A stretch of DNA of 52,305 nt from Chloroflexota bacterium (GTDB taxonomy: Bacteria > Chloroflexota > Dehalococcoidia > DSTF01 > RBG-16-68-14). Position numbers and translations under genes: made by a program. Shown piece by piece: positions 31,595 through 40,308 of the stretch (position 1 is its first letter; every line of letters starts with the position of its first letter). Below the pieces are notes generated by a model. That model was not told the origin of the DNA, searched no databases, and worked only from the letters and a program-made list of their open reading frames with translations. The stretch lies in assembly GCA_003228685.1 (NCBI GenBank), contig QIFC01000002.1, positions 1 to 52,305 on the forward strand, read 5' to 3'.

Positions 31595-32199
31595 CCGTCA
31601 ACCTGCAGCGGCTCCACGTCGGCGTAAGGCGGTGCGGGGTCGTACTCGATGCCGCGTTGGAGCGTGCGAGCGATTTGCGGCGACTTGAGGACGCCGAGCA
31701 GGTAGAGCGCCATGTCGATGCCGGCCGAGACGCCTGCCGCCGTGATTACGTTCCCGTCGTGCACCCAGCGCTCCTCCTCGACGGTCACGTCGCCCAGCGC
31801 ACGCAGTTCGTCGAGCTGCGACCAGTGCGTCGTGGCGCGCTTGCCTGAGAGGAAGCCCGCCTTGTGGAGGAGAAAGGCGCCTGTGCAGACCGACGTGATG
31901 TAATCCGCGCTCTCGCAGGCGCGCTTGATGTAGGCGATCAGTTCAGCGTTGTCGACCTGCGTTTGCGTGCCCTCGCCGCCGGGGACGAGGACCAGGTCTG
32001 CCCGAGGCGCGTCGGCGAACGTGTAATCGGCCTGTATCGTGAGCCCGTTCGTGCTCTTCACCATGCGCTCCTGCGCGACCGTGAACGGACGCCACTCCTT
32101 GTCGATGTGCTTGGCCGTCGCCGCCAACACCTCGTATGGGCCGACGAAGTCCAACTCCTCGAAGTCGGGGAACAGCACGAACGCGATATTGAAGCTCAT
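31591..32199 (-). CDS. DJ-1/PfpI family protein (isonitrile hydratase-like)
   Basis: Protein of 202 aa of the DJ-1/PfpI superfamily: IAFVLFPDFEELDFVGPYEV, VLVPGGEGTQTQVDNAELI, and the nucleophile elbow ITSVCTGAFLLHKAG with a conserved Cys. RATTHWSQLDEL and VITAAGVSAGIDMALYLL follow. The GPYEVL and C-T-G-A context groups it with isonitrile hydratase and ThiJ-type members rather than proteases. Single gene, convergent with the LPQAG gene. Confidence 0.88.
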   Translation of the reverse strand: MSFNIAFVLFPDFEELDFVGPYEVLAATAKHIDKEWRPFTVAQERMVKSTNGLTIQADYTFADAPRADLVLVPGGEGTQTQVDNAELIAYIKRACESADYITSVCTGAFLLHKAGFLSGKRATTHWSQLDELRALGDVTVEEERWVHDGNVITAAGVSAGIDMALYLLGVLKSPQIARTLQRGIEYDPAPPYADVEPLQVDG

Positions 32200-32282
32200 G
32201 ACGCTACTCCTTCTATTCGCGCGTATGGTACCACGCGCTGGTTGACCGGCGTTCGAGGCGTTTCTAGAATGGGCGGACGCCT

Positions 32283-32618
32283 ATGGAAGACGACACAACC
32301 GACTGGTGCACGTTCTGCCGCATCGTGGCAAAGCAGGAGCCCGCCGAGATCCTCTACGAGGACGACGACGTGTTGGTCTTCCGCAACAGGCTGCGCTGGG
32401 TGCCCGTGATGCTGCTCGTTGTGCCAAAGGTGCATCGATCGCAGGAGGACTTGTGGCGGGACTTAGGCTCTATCGCGAAGGTCGCCGTAGAGATGGGGGA
32501 GGAGCACTGCCCGAAAGGCTTCCGCATGCTCTCCAACGTGGGATTCGACGCGATGCAGAGCCAGCCGCACGGGCACATTCACGTGATTGGCGGGACGTTC
32601 CTCGGCGAGTACGCCTGA
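32283..32618 (+). CDS. HIT family nucleotide hydrolase
   Basis: Protein of 111 aa with the histidine triad QPHGHIHVIGG (HxHxHxx) near the C-terminus and a CxxC pair in WCTFCRIVAKQEPAEILYED, as in zinc-binding HINT/PKCI-type members. The region LVFRNRLRWVPVMLLVVPK is the usual central strand pair. Likely hydrolyses adenosine 5'-monophosphoramidate-type nucleotides. ATG 32283. The C-terminus ends just after the triad strand (FLGEYA). Confidence 0.9.
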   Translation: MEDDTTDWCTFCRIVAKQEPAEILYEDDDVLVFRNRLRWVPVMLLVVPKVHRSQEDLWRDLGSIAKVAVEMGEEHCPKGFRMLSNVGFDAMQSQPHGHIHVIGGTFLGEYA

Positions 32619-32623
32619 TGATC

Positions 32624-32668
32624 CCCCTCTCCCTTTGGGAGAGAGCCTGCCCGTAGGGGGTTAGAGAT
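32624..32668. repeat. palindromic repeat between convergent HIT and rph genes
   Basis: CTCTCCC, TTT, GGGAGAG (about 32627-32643) is a 7-bp stem inside a longer CCCCCTCTCCC element resembling the repeats beside the DUF559 gene. It may serve as a bidirectional terminator. Confidence 0.65.
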
Positions 32669-32673
32669 GAGGG

Positions 32674-33390
32674 CTACGCCAGCGCTTGCTGTTGAATCTC
32701 TAGCAGCTCCTTGATGCCCTTCTCGGCGAGGGCGAACAGTTCGTCCATCTCGGCGCGGGAGAAGGGCTGGTCTTCGGCCGTGCCCTGCACCTCAACGAAG
32801 CGGCCATCGCCCGTCATGACGAAGTTGAAGTCGACGCTGGCGCCGGCGTCCTCCTCGTAACAGAGATCGAGCATCGCCGCGCCTTCGACGATCCCCGCGC
32901 TGGTCGCCGCGACCGCCGTCGACATCGGGATGGAGGCGTACGTGCCGTTCTCGACCAACGTCTGCATCGCCTGATGCAGCGCGACGTAGGCGCCCGTGAT
33001 CGAAGCTGTGCGCGTGCCGCCGTCGGCCTTGAGCACGTCGCAATCGACCGTGAACGTGCGCTCGCCGAGGATGTCGAGGTTCGTGATGGCCCGCAGCGAC
33101 CGTCCTACCAGGCGTTGGATCTCTTGTGTGCGGCCGCCTTGCCGTCCGCGCGCGGCCTCGCGGTCCGTGCGCTCCATGGTGGAGCGGGGGAGCATGCCGT
33201 ATTCGGCTGTCACCCAGCCGGAGCCCGTGCCGCGCAGGAACGTCGGCAGGCGGTTTTCGACTGTCACCGCGCAAAGGACCTGTGTGCCGCCGAGGTCGAT
33301 CATGGCGGAGCCCTCCGCCCACGGCAGGTAACCGGTAACGATGCTTACGGGACGCTTTTCATCGGGCCTCCGCCCGTCCGTGCGCGTCAT
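32674..33390 (-). CDS. rph: ribonuclease PH
   Basis: Phosphorolytic 3' exoribonuclease of 238 aa that trims tRNA 3' ends. Motifs: TRTDGRRPDEKRPVSIVTGY, AMIDLGGTQVLCAVTVENR, GWVTAEYGMLPRST, GRQGGRTQEIQRLVGRSLRA (phosphate site), TFTVDCDVLKADGGTRTASI, and ASVDFNFVMTGDGRFVEVQG. Full length. It starts 7 bases after the stop of the cohesin-like lipoprotein, so the two are probably cotranscribed. Confidence 0.95.
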   Translation of the reverse strand: MTRTDGRRPDEKRPVSIVTGYLPWAEGSAMIDLGGTQVLCAVTVENRLPTFLRGTGSGWVTAEYGMLPRSTMERTDREAARGRQGGRTQEIQRLVGRSLRAITNLDILGERTFTVDCDVLKADGGTRTASITGAYVALHQAMQTLVENGTYASIPMSTAVAATSAGIVEGAAMLDLCYEEDAGASVDFNFVMTGDGRFVEVQGTAEDQPFSRAEMDELFALAEKGIKELLEIQQQALA

Positions 33391-33397
33391 GCCGAGC

Positions 33398-33937
33398 CTA
33401 CTCTGTGCAGGTGATCGCGCCGTTCTCGATGATAGGAACGCGCTCCTGGGGGTCGCCGAGCGTGCCGTCAGCGAGCGTCTCGATGGAAAGGTCTAGGTTG
33501 GTCTCGCCGGCCACGTCGCATTGGAACGTGAACCGTCCGATTACGGTATCGCCCTCCAGTCCGTCGGCAATTGCGCCAACGACGCGCACCGTATCGTCCG
33601 TGAACGCGGGGTTGCAGACGACGTTGCCCTCGGGCAGCGGCTCGCAATCTACCACGGAGACGACGTTGTTGTCGTACTTGATGTCGACCGTCCAGGCGCC
33701 AAGGCCAGGCGAGCTGAAGTTGAGAACAGTCAGGACGGCCTCGGCCTGCTCGCCCACAACGAACTCGGACGTGTCGATCGAAACGGTTGGTGAGTCTGGC
33801 CCCGGCTGTCCCGCTGGCTCGCCGATGGCGTCGCTCGTCGGGGTCGCGGCGTCGTTGTCGTTATCGTCGCTGCCGCAGGCGCTCGCGAAAGCAATGGTCA
33901 GGAGTGCCAGAACCACTAACGTTAGCTTCATTCGCAT
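33398..33937 (-). CDS. cohesin-like domain lipoprotein
   Basis: Lipoprotein of about 179 aa. The ATG at 33937 (or 33931) gives MKLTLVVLALLTIAFASAC, with lipobox FASAC, then an acidic linker (SDDNDNDAATP). The cohesin-type domain has ILNFSSPGLGAWTVDIKYD, VVSVVDCEPLPEGNVVCNPA, DTVRVVGAIADGLEGDTVIG and RFTFQCDVAGETNLDLSI. It is close in pattern to the membrane-anchored cohesin-like protein at 21677 (CNP, T(I/V)RV, RVxGA, TFxC). The role is probably binding at the cell surface. It precedes rph by 7 bases, an unusual partner. Confidence 0.78.
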   Translation of the reverse strand: MRMKLTLVVLALLTIAFASACGSDDNDNDAATPTSDAIGEPAGQPGPDSPTVSIDTSEFVVGEQAEAVLTVLNFSSPGLGAWTVDIKYDNNVVSVVDCEPLPEGNVVCNPAFTDDTVRVVGAIADGLEGDTVIGRFTFQCDVAGETNLDLSIETLADGTLGDPQERVPIIENGAITCTE

Positions 33938-33979
33938 ACTGATGCGGAGGATAGCATGAGCGCGCCGTAGGCGCACAAT

Positions 33980-34960
33980 CTAGGCGGAAGGCGCTAGTGC
34001 GGAGATCTGGCTCCGTACATCATCAGGCGTAAGCGAGCCCGGCTTCGCACCTTCGCGGACGAGGCGGGCGGCGATGCGCTGGAGGGCGCTGTTCGCTGGT
34101 GTAGGCACGTTGTGCAGCCGGCCCAGCAGCGAGATTTGGCCGTTCAGGAAGTCGGTCTCGATCGAACCTGTGCCGCGGGCCAGGCTCTGCCACGATGAGC
34201 CGCCTTGGCGGCGCGGCCCGCTAGGGGCGAAGCCGAGCACACCCTCGCGACGTTCACGTACTTCGTCCGCGTCCGCGCAGTCGATGCCGGCGGCGCGATA
34301 GCAAGCGAGGGCTTCGTTCCGCACGTCTGCGTAGATGTCGCCGTAGTCCGCGCCAAAGCCGCAGGCGGCCTGCAACGCGTTCCCCAGGTTCCCAAGTAGC
34401 TTCGCGTACTTCCAGCGCATCACTGCGTCGAGGACGATCACGCTGAAATCGGAGGCGTTGAGGTCGTCCGCGACGGCCTGCGCGATCTCATCCCTGCCGC
34501 TGGGGTAACGCCCGAGGTCGAGCATGCCGCTCTTGTTGGCCGCGTGCGATCGCACGACGCCCGGCTCCATATTGGCCGCCGGCAGCATCACGGTGATGCC
34601 GTAGACGTTCTGGAAGCGCCGCAGGGCCAAGCGCTCGTTCTCGATGCCGTTCTGAGCGCAGAAGACCGGGACCGAGGCGCCGGCGGCGGCGCGCAATTCG
34701 TCGAGCGCGGCCTCTGTGTCCTGGGTTTTCATCGTCAGAAGCACGGCATCGCCGTCCTGGTACTCGATCTCTGACGGGCTGCCCGCGGCTGTAACCTGGA
34801 GCTGCGCCGTCTCGGATGCGGACTCCAACGTCAGCCCGGCCCGGCGGAGCGCTTCTAGATGCGGGCCGCGGGCGATGAGGACAACATCGCGGCCGTTCTG
34901 GAAGAGGCGGCCGCCGATGACGCCGCCGACGGCGCCCGCGCCGTAGATGATGTATCGCAT
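33980..34960 (-). CDS. 2-dehydropantoate 2-reductase family (ApbA/PanE-like)
   Basis: NADPH-dependent reductase-like protein of 326 aa. The Rossmann start is YIIYGAGAVGGVIGGRLFQN, then VLIARGPHLEALRRAG (NADPH 2'-phosphate Arg), AVLLTMKTQDTEAAL, VFCAQNGIENERLAL, and the C-terminal helix domain with MRWKYAKLLGNLGNALQA (substrate Lys). RGTGSIETDFLNGQISLLGR and VPTPANSALQRIA follow. This is the ApbA/PanE fold. Whether it makes pantoate is not sure, because many family members reduce other 2-keto acids. Single gene. Confidence 0.88.
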   Translation of the reverse strand: MRYIIYGAGAVGGVIGGRLFQNGRDVVLIARGPHLEALRRAGLTLESASETAQLQVTAAGSPSEIEYQDGDAVLLTMKTQDTEAALDELRAAAGASVPVFCAQNGIENERLALRRFQNVYGITVMLPAANMEPGVVRSHAANKSGMLDLGRYPSGRDEIAQAVADDLNASDFSVIVLDAVMRWKYAKLLGNLGNALQAACGFGADYGDIYADVRNEALACYRAAGIDCADADEVRERREGVLGFAPSGPRRQGGSSWQSLARGTGSIETDFLNGQISLLGRLHNVPTPANSALQRIAARLVREGAKPGSLTPDDVRSQISALAPSA

Positions 34961-35014
34961 CGTTCGGTCAGCCTACCGGCGAGGCGACTGCGTAGGCAAG
35001 GGCTTGCCGGTAGG

Positions 35015-36217
35015 TCAACCGGTCGGTGAGACGGCTGCCTGCGTGTCGTTTCCTTCGTCATCCGTCAGAGAGAACAGATCCGTTCCGTCATGCGCGATCG
35101 AGAACACTTCGGTGTTCAAGCCGGCTGCTCCCTCCGACTGCGCGCCCCCCAGATAGAAGACCCGCGCCGAATCGCTCGACCAGCCTACCACGACCTCGGC
35201 CGTTGTGTTGGTGTTCGTCAGGTTGAGGACCCCCGTGCCGTCCGCGTTCACAGTCAGGAAGTCGCTAGGTGCGTTCTCCAGGGTCCCGATGGCGGCGGCA
35301 AACGCGATGCGCTGTCCGTCCGGCGACCACACGATCTGGTCGATGCGCGAAGCAGTGGCGTCAGATGGGCTCGCTACGGTCGTGGGGTCGGACCCGTCCG
35401 GGTTGACGGCGAGGATCTGAGCCCGCTCATCCCGGATGGTGTCGAAGGCGATCCGAGATCCGTCCGGCGACCAGACGGGGCCGACGGAATCGCCGTCCGT
35501 CCCATCGCTCTGCGAGACGTTCACCAGGTTCGAGCCATCAGCGTTCATCACATAGACTTCGCTGTTGCCATCGCGGTCAGTAACGAACGCGATCTGGGAC
35601 GCGTCCGGCGACCACGCAGCGGACCACCCGTTCCCCGTCAGTTCGAGGGAATCGGAGCCATCGGGCCGTACCGAGAGGAGCCGCGGCCTCGGCGCCAAGC
35701 CGGCCTGGATGAGGATGCGTTCGCCGTCGGGCGCCCATGACGCCACGAACAACTCCGCATCCCCGCTGAGCGCCTCTTGGCCGCTGCCATCGGTATTCAC
35801 CAGGAAGAGGCTCGTCTCGCCGTCCATGGCGAGTTGCAAGACGAGCTGCGAGCCGTCCGGCGACCAGGCTTCGTTCGACAGTCGCGAGTAGAAGACATCT
35901 GTTTCCGCTAGCAACCGTTCGTTCGTGCCGTCTGCGTCGATCGCGAGGTAGGTCGTGCGGTCGCCATCGATCCGAAGAAACGCGATCGTGTCTCCCGCCG
36001 GTGACCACACAGGCGACAGCTCTTCAGCCGGAGTGTCGGTCAGGCGCAGCAGACCTGAGCCGTCGCCATTCGAGACGTACAACTCAGGGTTTCCATCGCG
36101 GTCGGAGATGAATACAATGCGTTCTTTGTCATCGGCACCGCTGGTGCAGGCGATAGCCAATGCTAGGAGCGCCACAGCCATGATCGTGAGTGCGCGTAGA
36201 AGTAGCTGATGTGTCAT
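35015..36217 (-). CDS. TolB-like PD40 beta-propeller lipoprotein
   Basis: Lipoprotein of 400 aa (signal TIMAVALLALAIACTSG, lipobox AIAC). About seven PD40-type blades follow, each with a WSPDG phrase: ELSPVWSPAGDTIAFLR, NEAWSPDGSQLVLQ, ASWAPDGERILIQ, AAWSPDASQIAFVTDRDGN, GPVWSPDGSRIAFDT and IVWSPDGQRIAFAA. EVYVMNADGSNLVNVS is the usual blade end. It is probably an exported, membrane-attached binding protein; there is no catalytic signature. No TolA or Pal gene is nearby, so it is not a Tol-Pal component by context. Confidence 0.88.
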   Translation of the reverse strand: MTHQLLLRALTIMAVALLALAIACTSGADDKERIVFISDRDGNPELYVSNGDGSGLLRLTDTPAEELSPVWSPAGDTIAFLRIDGDRTTYLAIDADGTNERLLAETDVFYSRLSNEAWSPDGSQLVLQLAMDGETSLFLVNTDGSGQEALSGDAELFVASWAPDGERILIQAGLAPRPRLLSVRPDGSDSLELTGNGWSAAWSPDASQIAFVTDRDGNSEVYVMNADGSNLVNVSQSDGTDGDSVGPVWSPDGSRIAFDTIRDERAQILAVNPDGSDPTTVASPSDATASRIDQIVWSPDGQRIAFAAAIGTLENAPSDFLTVNADGTGVLNLTNTNTTAEVVVGWSSDSARVFYLGGAQSEGAAGLNTEVFSIAHDGTDLFSLTDDEGNDTQAAVSPTG

Positions 36218-36381
36218 AACGAGAACAGCCTACGCGGTGATGCCACCGCAGGCAAGGCGGAAGTGAAGGTGCAGCATGCTCAAACCGCGCCGCCGCGGTC
36301 AGATCGCAGGCCTGCGCTGCAGAAATAGTATGGACTATCGGCGACGGTAAGTAGGTCGATGCTCATGTAGGGAGGAACGCG

Positions 36382-38610
36382 GTGAGTAGTGAAGAGCCCC
36401 TGCTCGACTTCTACCAGGTACTTGGTATCGATGGGGACTCCCCACGCGAGGTAGTCGAACGCGCGTACTGGCAGTTCGTGAACGACTGGCGGGTGGATGG
36501 TCCGTCTGCCAATCGCTCATCGCCGACGCTTGACGACGCGAACGAAGCCTACAGAGTCCTTGTGTCCCGTGATCTCCGGGACGAGTACGACAAGATGCTG
36601 GCGAATGGTGAGGTCGCCGACGGTCTTGAGGACAAAGGCGAAGCCTCAGAGCCCCCGTTGAAAGTTCTGAGCAAGCTGCATCCTCCCAGCCGCGAGGCTA
36701 AGACGAACGGCGGGAGCGGCCGCCGTCTGTTCCGAAGCTTCTCGATCTTGCGGCTCCTAACGCCAAGCTACTTGAAGCTGAACCTGCTGCTGTTCGGGGC
36801 TCTCTGCGTATCCTACGTTGTCGTTTCATCCAAGGCGCTACTCAGCCCAACCCGCGAAGCTCTTGTCTTCGGCGGCGCCGTGCTGGCCGTGCTCCTGCTG
36901 TTGGCGCTGGCAAGAGAGATAGAACGGAGACGCCTCCGGGGTTCGCTCGCCCGCAGTCAAGAGCGGACTGCGACGTTGTTCGAGCACTCGAACGATGCGA
37001 TTTGGTCGCTCGATCTGGACGGCCGTTTCACCGCTATCAACCCCGCTGGCCTGCAGATGCTGGGATACAGCAGCGAAGAATTGTTGGGTCTGACAATTGG
37101 TGAGATCGTCCAGGGCACCCACTTAGACACGGTTGGGGAACTCATGGAACGCGGTGCTGCTGGCGAAGCCTCAACGAACGTGAACCTGGAACTCTTTACG
37201 CGGACGGGCCGGAGCGTCGCTGCGGGCCTGAATACGGACCCGCTTCGAGACAATGGCAAGCTCACCGGCATGCTCTGCTTCGTCAGAGACGAAAGCGGAA
37301 AGAAACGGTTTCAGCAAGAGCTGACCCATCTGGCGAGCCGCGATTCGCTTACCGGATTGTTTAACCGTCGTAGGTTTGAGGAGGAGCTTAATCTCGAGAT
37401 TGGGCGCTCGCGTCGCGGAGAGTATTCGAGCGCCGTCTTGTTTCTGGACCTGGATCACTTCAAGGACGTCAACGACGTGCTCGGACATGCGGCCGGCGAC
37501 GAGTTGCTGACTCGCTTCAGTGAGCTGTTGTTGTCGCAGGTGCGAGAGACGGATGTTGTTGCCCGGCTGGGTGGCGACGAGTTCACGGTCATTCTGCCCC
37601 ACACGGACATTGCAGGAGCGCGCGAAATTGGCGAGAAGCTCTTGGACGCAATCGGCCGTCAAGAGCTCAGCGTGAACGGCCAGGCGATGCCGATGACGGC
37701 CAGCGTTGGGATCGCCAGGATCCCCGAAGACGGTCGAACTCAGGAGGAGCTGCTTTCGAGCGCCGACATGGCGATGTATCAAGCTAAGGAAGCTGGGCGT
37801 AACCGCGTCTGTGACTACGGCGGGGAGTTGGACTTGCATGGCCTGGTCGAGAAACGCCTGGAGTGGCGCAGGCGAATCGCCGAGGCGGTTGCGCACGACC
37901 TGCTCATCCTGCACGCGCAACCCATCCTGGACCTGAACAATGGCGGGATTTCTAACTACGAGCTGTTGTTACGCATGCCTTCCGCTGATGGTGGGGTGTA
38001 TGAGGCCGCAGAGTTCATCAACCACGCTGAGAGATTCGGGATGATGCGGCCGATCGACAGGTGGGTCGTGCGTAATGGGATCAAGCTGGCGGCCCGGCAG
38101 GCCGGCAGTTCCAGAGACGTCGTCTTCGAGATCAACATCTCGGGCCACGGATTTAGTGATGACCAGCTGCCTAAGATCATCGCGAACGAATTGGCGTCTT
38201 CGAGGGTCGATCCAAAGAGCGTCGTGTTTGAAGTTACGGAGAGCGCTGCGATTAGCAACCTGGAACCGGCGAATCGCTTCATTAGTGACGTGAAACGGAT
38301 GGGCTGTGGCTTCGCGCTTGATGACTTTGGCGTTGGCTTCTCTTCACTGCACCAACTCAAAAACTTGGATGTGGACTACCTCAAGATCGATGGTGCGTTC
38401 ATTCGCAATCTTCCGAACGATACGGTGGACCAGCACTTGGTGAAGGCGATCGTTGAGGTTAGCCGAGCCCTCGGCAAGGCGACCATCGCTGAGTTCGTCA
38501 GCGATGGTCAGACGCTGAACCTCCTCCGGGAGTTCGGAGTCGATTTCGCCCAGGGCTACCACATCGGTCAGCCCGCGGACATCAACACCTTCCTCGCCCA
38601 AGCGGCCTGA
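36382..38610 (+). CDS. J-domain-like / PAS / GGDEF / EAL membrane signalling protein
   Basis: Protein of 742 aa. Residues about 9-75 resemble a DnaJ J-domain: LLDFYQVLGIDGDSPREVVE and LDDANEAYRVLVSRDLRDEY. The catalytic HPD is absent (WRVDGPS in its place). Two membrane helices follow (about 133-152 and 160-178). A PAS domain (about 190-305) has LFEHSNDAIWSLDLDGRFTA and GYSSEELLG. The diguanylate cyclase domain has LARLGGDEF with GGDEF at 397-401, and an inhibitory I-site RETD five residues before it. The EAL domain has YELLLRM, FEVTES, DDFGVGFSSLH and YLKIDGAFI, largely intact, but AEFVSD replaces AEGVE. The GTG start has GGGAGGA 6 bases upstream. It probably makes and/or degrades cyclic di-GMP. 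Confidence 0.88.
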   Translation: MSSEEPLLDFYQVLGIDGDSPREVVERAYWQFVNDWRVDGPSANRSSPTLDDANEAYRVLVSRDLRDEYDKMLANGEVADGLEDKGEASEPPLKVLSKLHPPSREAKTNGGSGRRLFRSFSILRLLTPSYLKLNLLLFGALCVSYVVVSSKALLSPTREALVFGGAVLAVLLLLALAREIERRRLRGSLARSQERTATLFEHSNDAIWSLDLDGRFTAINPAGLQMLGYSSEELLGLTIGEIVQGTHLDTVGELMERGAAGEASTNVNLELFTRTGRSVAAGLNTDPLRDNGKLTGMLCFVRDESGKKRFQQELTHLASRDSLTGLFNRRRFEEELNLEIGRSRRGEYSSAVLFLDLDHFKDVNDVLGHAAGDELLTRFSELLLSQVRETDVVARLGGDEFTVILPHTDIAGAREIGEKLLDAIGRQELSVNGQAMPMTASVGIARIPEDGRTQEELLSSADMAMYQAKEAGRNRVCDYGGELDLHGLVEKRLEWRRRIAEAVAHDLLILHAQPILDLNNGGISNYELLLRMPSADGGVYEAAEFINHAERFGMMRPIDRWVVRNGIKLAARQAGSSRDVVFEINISGHGFSDDQLPKIIANELASSRVDPKSVVFEVTESAAISNLEPANRFISDVKRMGCGFALDDFGVGFSSLHQLKNLDVDYLKIDGAFIRNLPNDTVDQHLVKAIVEVSRALGKATIAEFVSDGQTLNLLREFGVDFAQGYHIGQPADINTFLAQAA

Positions 38611-38718
38611 CAGCAGCGCCCGGGTCTCGAACGTTCGGCCTCAAGGCGTACACGGAACCCCGACGCCCAGCACGTAGTCCCGCTCCGGTCTCGTGAGCGT
38701 CGTTGTAGGCGCTCCTGC

Positions 38719-39954
38719 TTAGTCGATGATGGCCGAGTAGACCAACTGTTTGAGCTGGCCGCGGAAGTTAAACGTCGCCGACGGCATCAGTTGCGTCAAG
38801 AAGATCACCGTGAGGTCCTCTTGTGGATCGTTCCAGAAGATCGTGCTCGCGGCGCCTCCCCAGTAGTATTCTCCTGCCGATCCGCCGCCTGTGAGCGTAG
38901 GATCGAGTGTCATCGCGAACCCCAGGCCGAACCCCACACCCTCACTCGCGGTTTCGCTGAACGCACCCACGCTGAGCTGTGTCAGGTCCTGGCCGCCTGG
39001 CAGGTGGTTCATCGTCATCAGCTCGATCGTCTTCCGGCCAAGTATGCGGTGGCCCTCCAGCTCGCCTCCGTTCAGCAGCATCTGGCAGAACCTCCAGTAG
39101 TCCGATGCCGTGGACATGAGACCTCCGCCTCCGGACAGGAACGTCGGCTCGTGGAGATAGCTGCTGCTAGCCGGGTCATCGGCCAGCACGAGGCGTTTGT
39201 CGCGGCCCCGTCCGTAGTTGGCGGCGAACCGGTCGACCTTCTCTGACGGCACGTGGAAGCCGGTATCGACCATCCGTAGCGGCTCGAAAATGCGCTCCCG
39301 CAGGAACTGGTCGAACGGCTGGCCCGAGATCACTTCGACGAGGTAGCCCAGCACGTCGGTTGACACCGAGTAGTTCCATCGAGTGCCCGGCGAGAATTCG
39401 AGCGGCAGCTCTGCGAGCTGCTCCACCATGTCGGCCAGCGTGCCCGGGCGCGCCTCGCCGCCGGGCCCGACGGTGGCGCCGCCAATACCGGCTTTTCGGT
39501 ATGCCGCATCGACGTTTGTCCGGTTCATGAAGCCGTAGGTCAGGCCCGACTGATGGGTCATGAGGTCTTGTACGGACATCGGGCGCTCCGGAGGCGTCGT
39601 CAGGAAATTCGGGTGTGTGCCCGACTGATACACGCTGAGCTTCCGCCACTCCGGGATGAAGCGGTGCACCGGGTCCGAGAGCTGCCAGTGGCCCTCCTCC
39701 CAGAGCGTCATCAAGGCGACGGACGTGATCGGCTTCGACATCGAGTAGATGCGGAAGATCGTGTCTTCTCGCATCGGTTTTTCGCGTTCGAGGTCCATCA
39801 TGCCGACAGAGGAGAGGTACGCGAGTTCGCCTCGTCTCGCCACGAGCGTCAGCGCACCCGCGATTTTCTTCGGCTGGATGTAGCGGCGCTCGAAGTGGTC
39901 ATGGATCCGGGAGAGCCGCTCCGGATCAAGGCCTGCTCGTTCTGGATCGGACAT
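38719..39954 (-). CDS. serine hydrolase, beta-lactamase class C / EstB-like
   Basis: Protein of 411 aa of the class C beta-lactamase-like esterase group. The SxxK motif SMSKPITSVALMTLWEEG holds the nucleophile Ser and Lys. Then come LMTHQSGLTYGFM, the Tyr motif WNYSVSTDVLGYLVE, FLSGGGGLMSTASDYWRFCQ, and a C-terminal WGGAASTIFWNDP in place of KTG. There is no signal peptide, so it is probably a cytoplasmic esterase rather than an antibiotic-resistance enzyme. EstB-type relatives hydrolyse short-chain esters. Single gene. Confidence 0.9.
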   Translation of the reverse strand: MSDPERAGLDPERLSRIHDHFERRYIQPKKIAGALTLVARRGELAYLSSVGMMDLEREKPMREDTIFRIYSMSKPITSVALMTLWEEGHWQLSDPVHRFIPEWRKLSVYQSGTHPNFLTTPPERPMSVQDLMTHQSGLTYGFMNRTNVDAAYRKAGIGGATVGPGGEARPGTLADMVEQLAELPLEFSPGTRWNYSVSTDVLGYLVEVISGQPFDQFLRERIFEPLRMVDTGFHVPSEKVDRFAANYGRGRDKRLVLADDPASSSYLHEPTFLSGGGGLMSTASDYWRFCQMLLNGGELEGHRILGRKTIELMTMNHLPGGQDLTQLSVGAFSETASEGVGFGLGFAMTLDPTLTGGGSAGEYYWGGAASTIFWNDPQEDLTVIFLTQLMPSATFNFRGQLKQLVYSAIID

Positions 39955-40308
39955 CAGCGGTCTCCTTCGGTGCCTGTCGCGATCAGCGCTCGCCGGTGGG
40001 AGAACCCACCTAGACCTGACGCGATCCTGGTATAAATAGCAGCCTAGTTATAGACGTCCTGGGAAAATCTTGCCAGGGCCGAATGGACCTCCTGGTTGCA
40101 CACGGACCGCGCAGGCAGATGCAGCCGGGGTCCCGCCAAGGTTCCGATACGGCAATTGGGCTTCCTTGCCGCCGGTGTCACGCCCATTTTAGTGTCCGTC
40201 TGGCCCTATGCAGCATGCCAGGTCGCTGTTGTAGGATGTGCCTGCTGGAGGAGTCAACCCCGACTAGGGATGCTCCAGCGGGCGAGGACAAGCTGAAAGG
40301 AGCAAGTT
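39955..40308. other. 354-base divergent intergenic region
   Basis: No gene was seen. It contains a 6-bp hairpin, GGTGGG (39995-40000), loop AGAA, CCCACC (40005-40010). A TATAAAT box lies near 40030, suitable for a -10 element. AAAGGAG sits just before the GTG start at 40309. It is likely to hold the promoters for the serine hydrolase and the acyl-CoA cluster. Confidence 0.6.

Noticed and set aside
35015..36217. TolB of a Tol-Pal envelope system
   Set aside because: The protein is a lipoprotein with PD40 blades but lacks the TolB N-terminal domain, and no tolA, tolQ, tolR or pal gene is nearby.
38719..39954. Beta-lactamase conferring antibiotic resistance
   Set aside because: The protein has no signal peptide and WGGAAST in place of the KTG motif. 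It fits EstB-like esterases better than true class C beta-lactamases.
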